Shown: positions 62,873 through 64,000 of the stretch, in pieces
Numbering within the stretch: the first letter of the stretch is position 1
Layout of the letters: each line of letters starts with the position of its first letter
Origin: Massilia putida
Lineage (GTDB): Bacteria; Pseudomonadota; Gammaproteobacteria; Burkholderiales; Burkholderiaceae_D
Direction: 5' to 3'
DNA length: 64,000 nt
Assembly (NCBI RefSeq): GCF_001941825.1
Contig: NZ_CP019038.1
Span: 4,898,001-4,962,000, forward strand
Notes under the pieces: model-generated
Databases searched by the model: none
What the model was told of the DNA's origin: nothing
What the model saw: only the letters and a program-made list of their open reading frames with translations
Program-made: the position numbers and the translations under genes

Positions 62873-64000
62873 ATGAAACTGCTAGATACCATCAACTACC
62901 CGGCCGACCTGCGCAAGCTGCCGCGGACCCAGCTCACGCCGCTGGCCAATGAACTGCGCCAGTTCCTGCTGGATTCCGTGTCCAAGACGGGCGGCCACCT
63001 GTCGTCCAACCTCGGCACCGTCGAGCTGACGATCGCGCTGCACTACGTGTTCAACACGCCGGAAGACCGCATCGTGTGGGACGTCGGCCACCAGACTTAT
63101 TCGCACAAGATCCTCACGGGCCGGCGCGACCGCATGCCCACGCTGCGCCAGCTGAACGGCCTGTCCGGCTTCCCCAAGCGCGACGAAAGCGAGTACGACA
63201 CGTTCGGCACGGCGCACTCGTCGACGTCGATCTCGGCGGCCCTCGGCATGGCGCAGGCGGCCAAGATCAAGGGTGAAAAGCGCAAGGCCATCGCCGTCAT
63301 CGGCGACGGCTCCATGACCGCCGGCATGGCGTTCGAGGCCTTGAACAACGCGGGCGTCGAGGACGACGTCGACCTGCTCGTCGTCCTGAACGACAACGAC
63401 ATGTCGATCTCGCCGCCGGTCGGCGCGCTGAACCGCTACCTGGCGCGCCTGATGTCGGGCCAGTTCTACGCGGCCGCCAAGAACGTCGGCAAGACGATGC
63501 TGCCCGCGCCCATGCTGGAACTGGCGAAGAAGCTGGAAGAGCACGCGAAAGGCATGGTCGTCCCGGCCACGATGTTCGAGGAATTCGGCTTCAACTACAT
63601 CGGCCCCATCGACGGCCACGACCTCGATTCGCTGATCCCGACGCTGGAAAACATCAAGCGCCTGAAGGGCCCGCAATTCCTGCACGTCGTGACGAAGAAG
63701 GGCCAGGGCTACAAGCTGGCCGAGGCCGAACCGATCCTGTACCACGGCACCGGCAAGTTCAATCCGAGCGAAGGCATCAAGCCGGCCAAGGCATCGAAGA
63801 TCACGTACACCGAGGTATTCGGCAACTGGCTGTGCGACATGGCGTCCGTCGATAAACGCCTGGTCGGCATCACGCCGGCGATGCGCGAAGGCTCGGGCAT
63901 GGTGCGCTTCAACGCCGAGTACCCGGACCGCTACTTCGACGTCGGCATCGCCGAGCAGCACTCGGTGACGTTCGGCGCCGGCCTGGCGACGGAGGGCATG
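62873..64000 (+). CDS. dxs: 1-deoxy-D-xylulose-5-phosphate synthase (3' end outside window)
   Basis: The first 376 residues of a family of about 620 are in the window. The ATG overlaps the last base of the ispA TAA region (TAAATG, no gap). H42 in GGHLSSNLG, the thiamine diphosphate motif GDGSMTAG (144-151) with LNDNDMSI, and the catalytic glutamate E361 in GIAEQHSV are present. It condenses pyruvate and glyceraldehyde-3-phosphate, the first step of the MEP isoprenoid route whose intermediates feed ispA. Confidence 0.96.
   Translation, partial: MKLLDTINYPADLRKLPRTQLTPLANELRQFLLDSVSKTGGHLSSNLGTVELTIALHYVFNTPEDRIVWDVGHQTYSHKILTGRRDRMPTLRQLNGLSGFPKRDESEYDTFGTAHSSTSISAALGMAQAAKIKGEKRKAIAVIGDGSMTAGMAFEALNNAGVEDDVDLLVVLNDNDMSISPPVGALNRYLARLMSGQFYAAAKNVGKTMLPAPMLELAKKLEEHAKGMVVPATMFEEFGFNYIGPIDGHDLDSLIPTLENIKRLKGPQFLHVVTKKGQGYKLAEAEPILYHGTGKFNPSEGIKPAKASKITYTEVFGNWLCDMASVDKRLVGITPAMREGSGMVRFNAEYPDRYFDVGIAEQHSVTFGAGLATEGM

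Overview
The window looks like a chromosomal segment of a GC-rich betaproteobacterium of the Oxalobacteraceae, most likely Massilia/Telluria or a close relative. This rests on recognised gene content and order: rplM-rpsI, argC, bactofilin, erpA, anmK, M23 peptidase, tyrS, dtd; dusB-fis-purH-ruvC-ruvA-ruvB; polA-DUF2782-thrB-BPSS1780-uvrD; xseB-ispA-dxs. The genus is inferred from memory of family synteny, not from a search. I saw no phage, integrase, transposase, CRISPR array, rRNA or tRNA. Most of the segment is core chromosome with small accessory inserts.

Layout. 1-3.9 kb: an ABC ATPase and a permease fused to an M1 aminopeptidase-like domain (cut by the window start). 4-5.9 kb: an unrecognised small protein, coq7 and an OsmC protein. 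5.9-9.3 kb: a NatAB-like ABC pair behind a secreted alpha/beta hydrolase gene broken by a one-base frameshift. 9.4-15 kb: ribosomal L13/S9 operon, a TonB-dependent receptor, argC, bactofilin and erpA. 15.1-20.3 kb: a secreted GH8/GH3 glycosidase pair and a secreted DUF2145/serine-rich pair. 20.4-25 kb: anmK, M23 endopeptidase, tyrS-dtd. 25-32.3 kb: a YbhB protein, a histidine phosphatase, dusB, fis, purH and ruvCAB. 32.3-38.6 kb: a small membrane protein, a frameshifted DUF2147 gene, a DinB protein, valS and a secreted subtilase. 38.9-46.4 kb: an ANTAR response regulator, glutathione-dependent formaldehyde dehydrogenase, an M56 membrane peptidase, an M13 peptidase, a hemerythrin and an SRPBCC protein. 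46.6-54.4 kb: uvrD with a near-consensus LexA box, BPSS1780, thrB, DUF2782 and polA. 54.4-61.2 kb: a degenerate hydrolase, a DUF4382 lipoprotein, dienelactone hydrolase, a ZIP transporter with an apparent ATC start, a 47-residue membrane peptide, a sulfurtransferase, a DMT exporter and a Rieske oxygenase. 61.7-64 kb: xseB-ispA-dxs, with dxs cut by the window end.

Themes. DNA repair is strongly represented (ruvCAB, uvrD, polA, xseB). Cell-wall recycling and remodelling sit together (anmK, M23, bactofilin). Several secreted or periplasmic hydrolases (GH8, GH3, S8, M13, the broken S33) suggest a polymer-degrading lifestyle. The least described signals lie between genes. At least four families of imperfect palindromic elements recur in the intergenic DNA, two genes carry single-base frameshifts at homopolymers, and several inverted or direct repeats sit exactly where operators would be expected.
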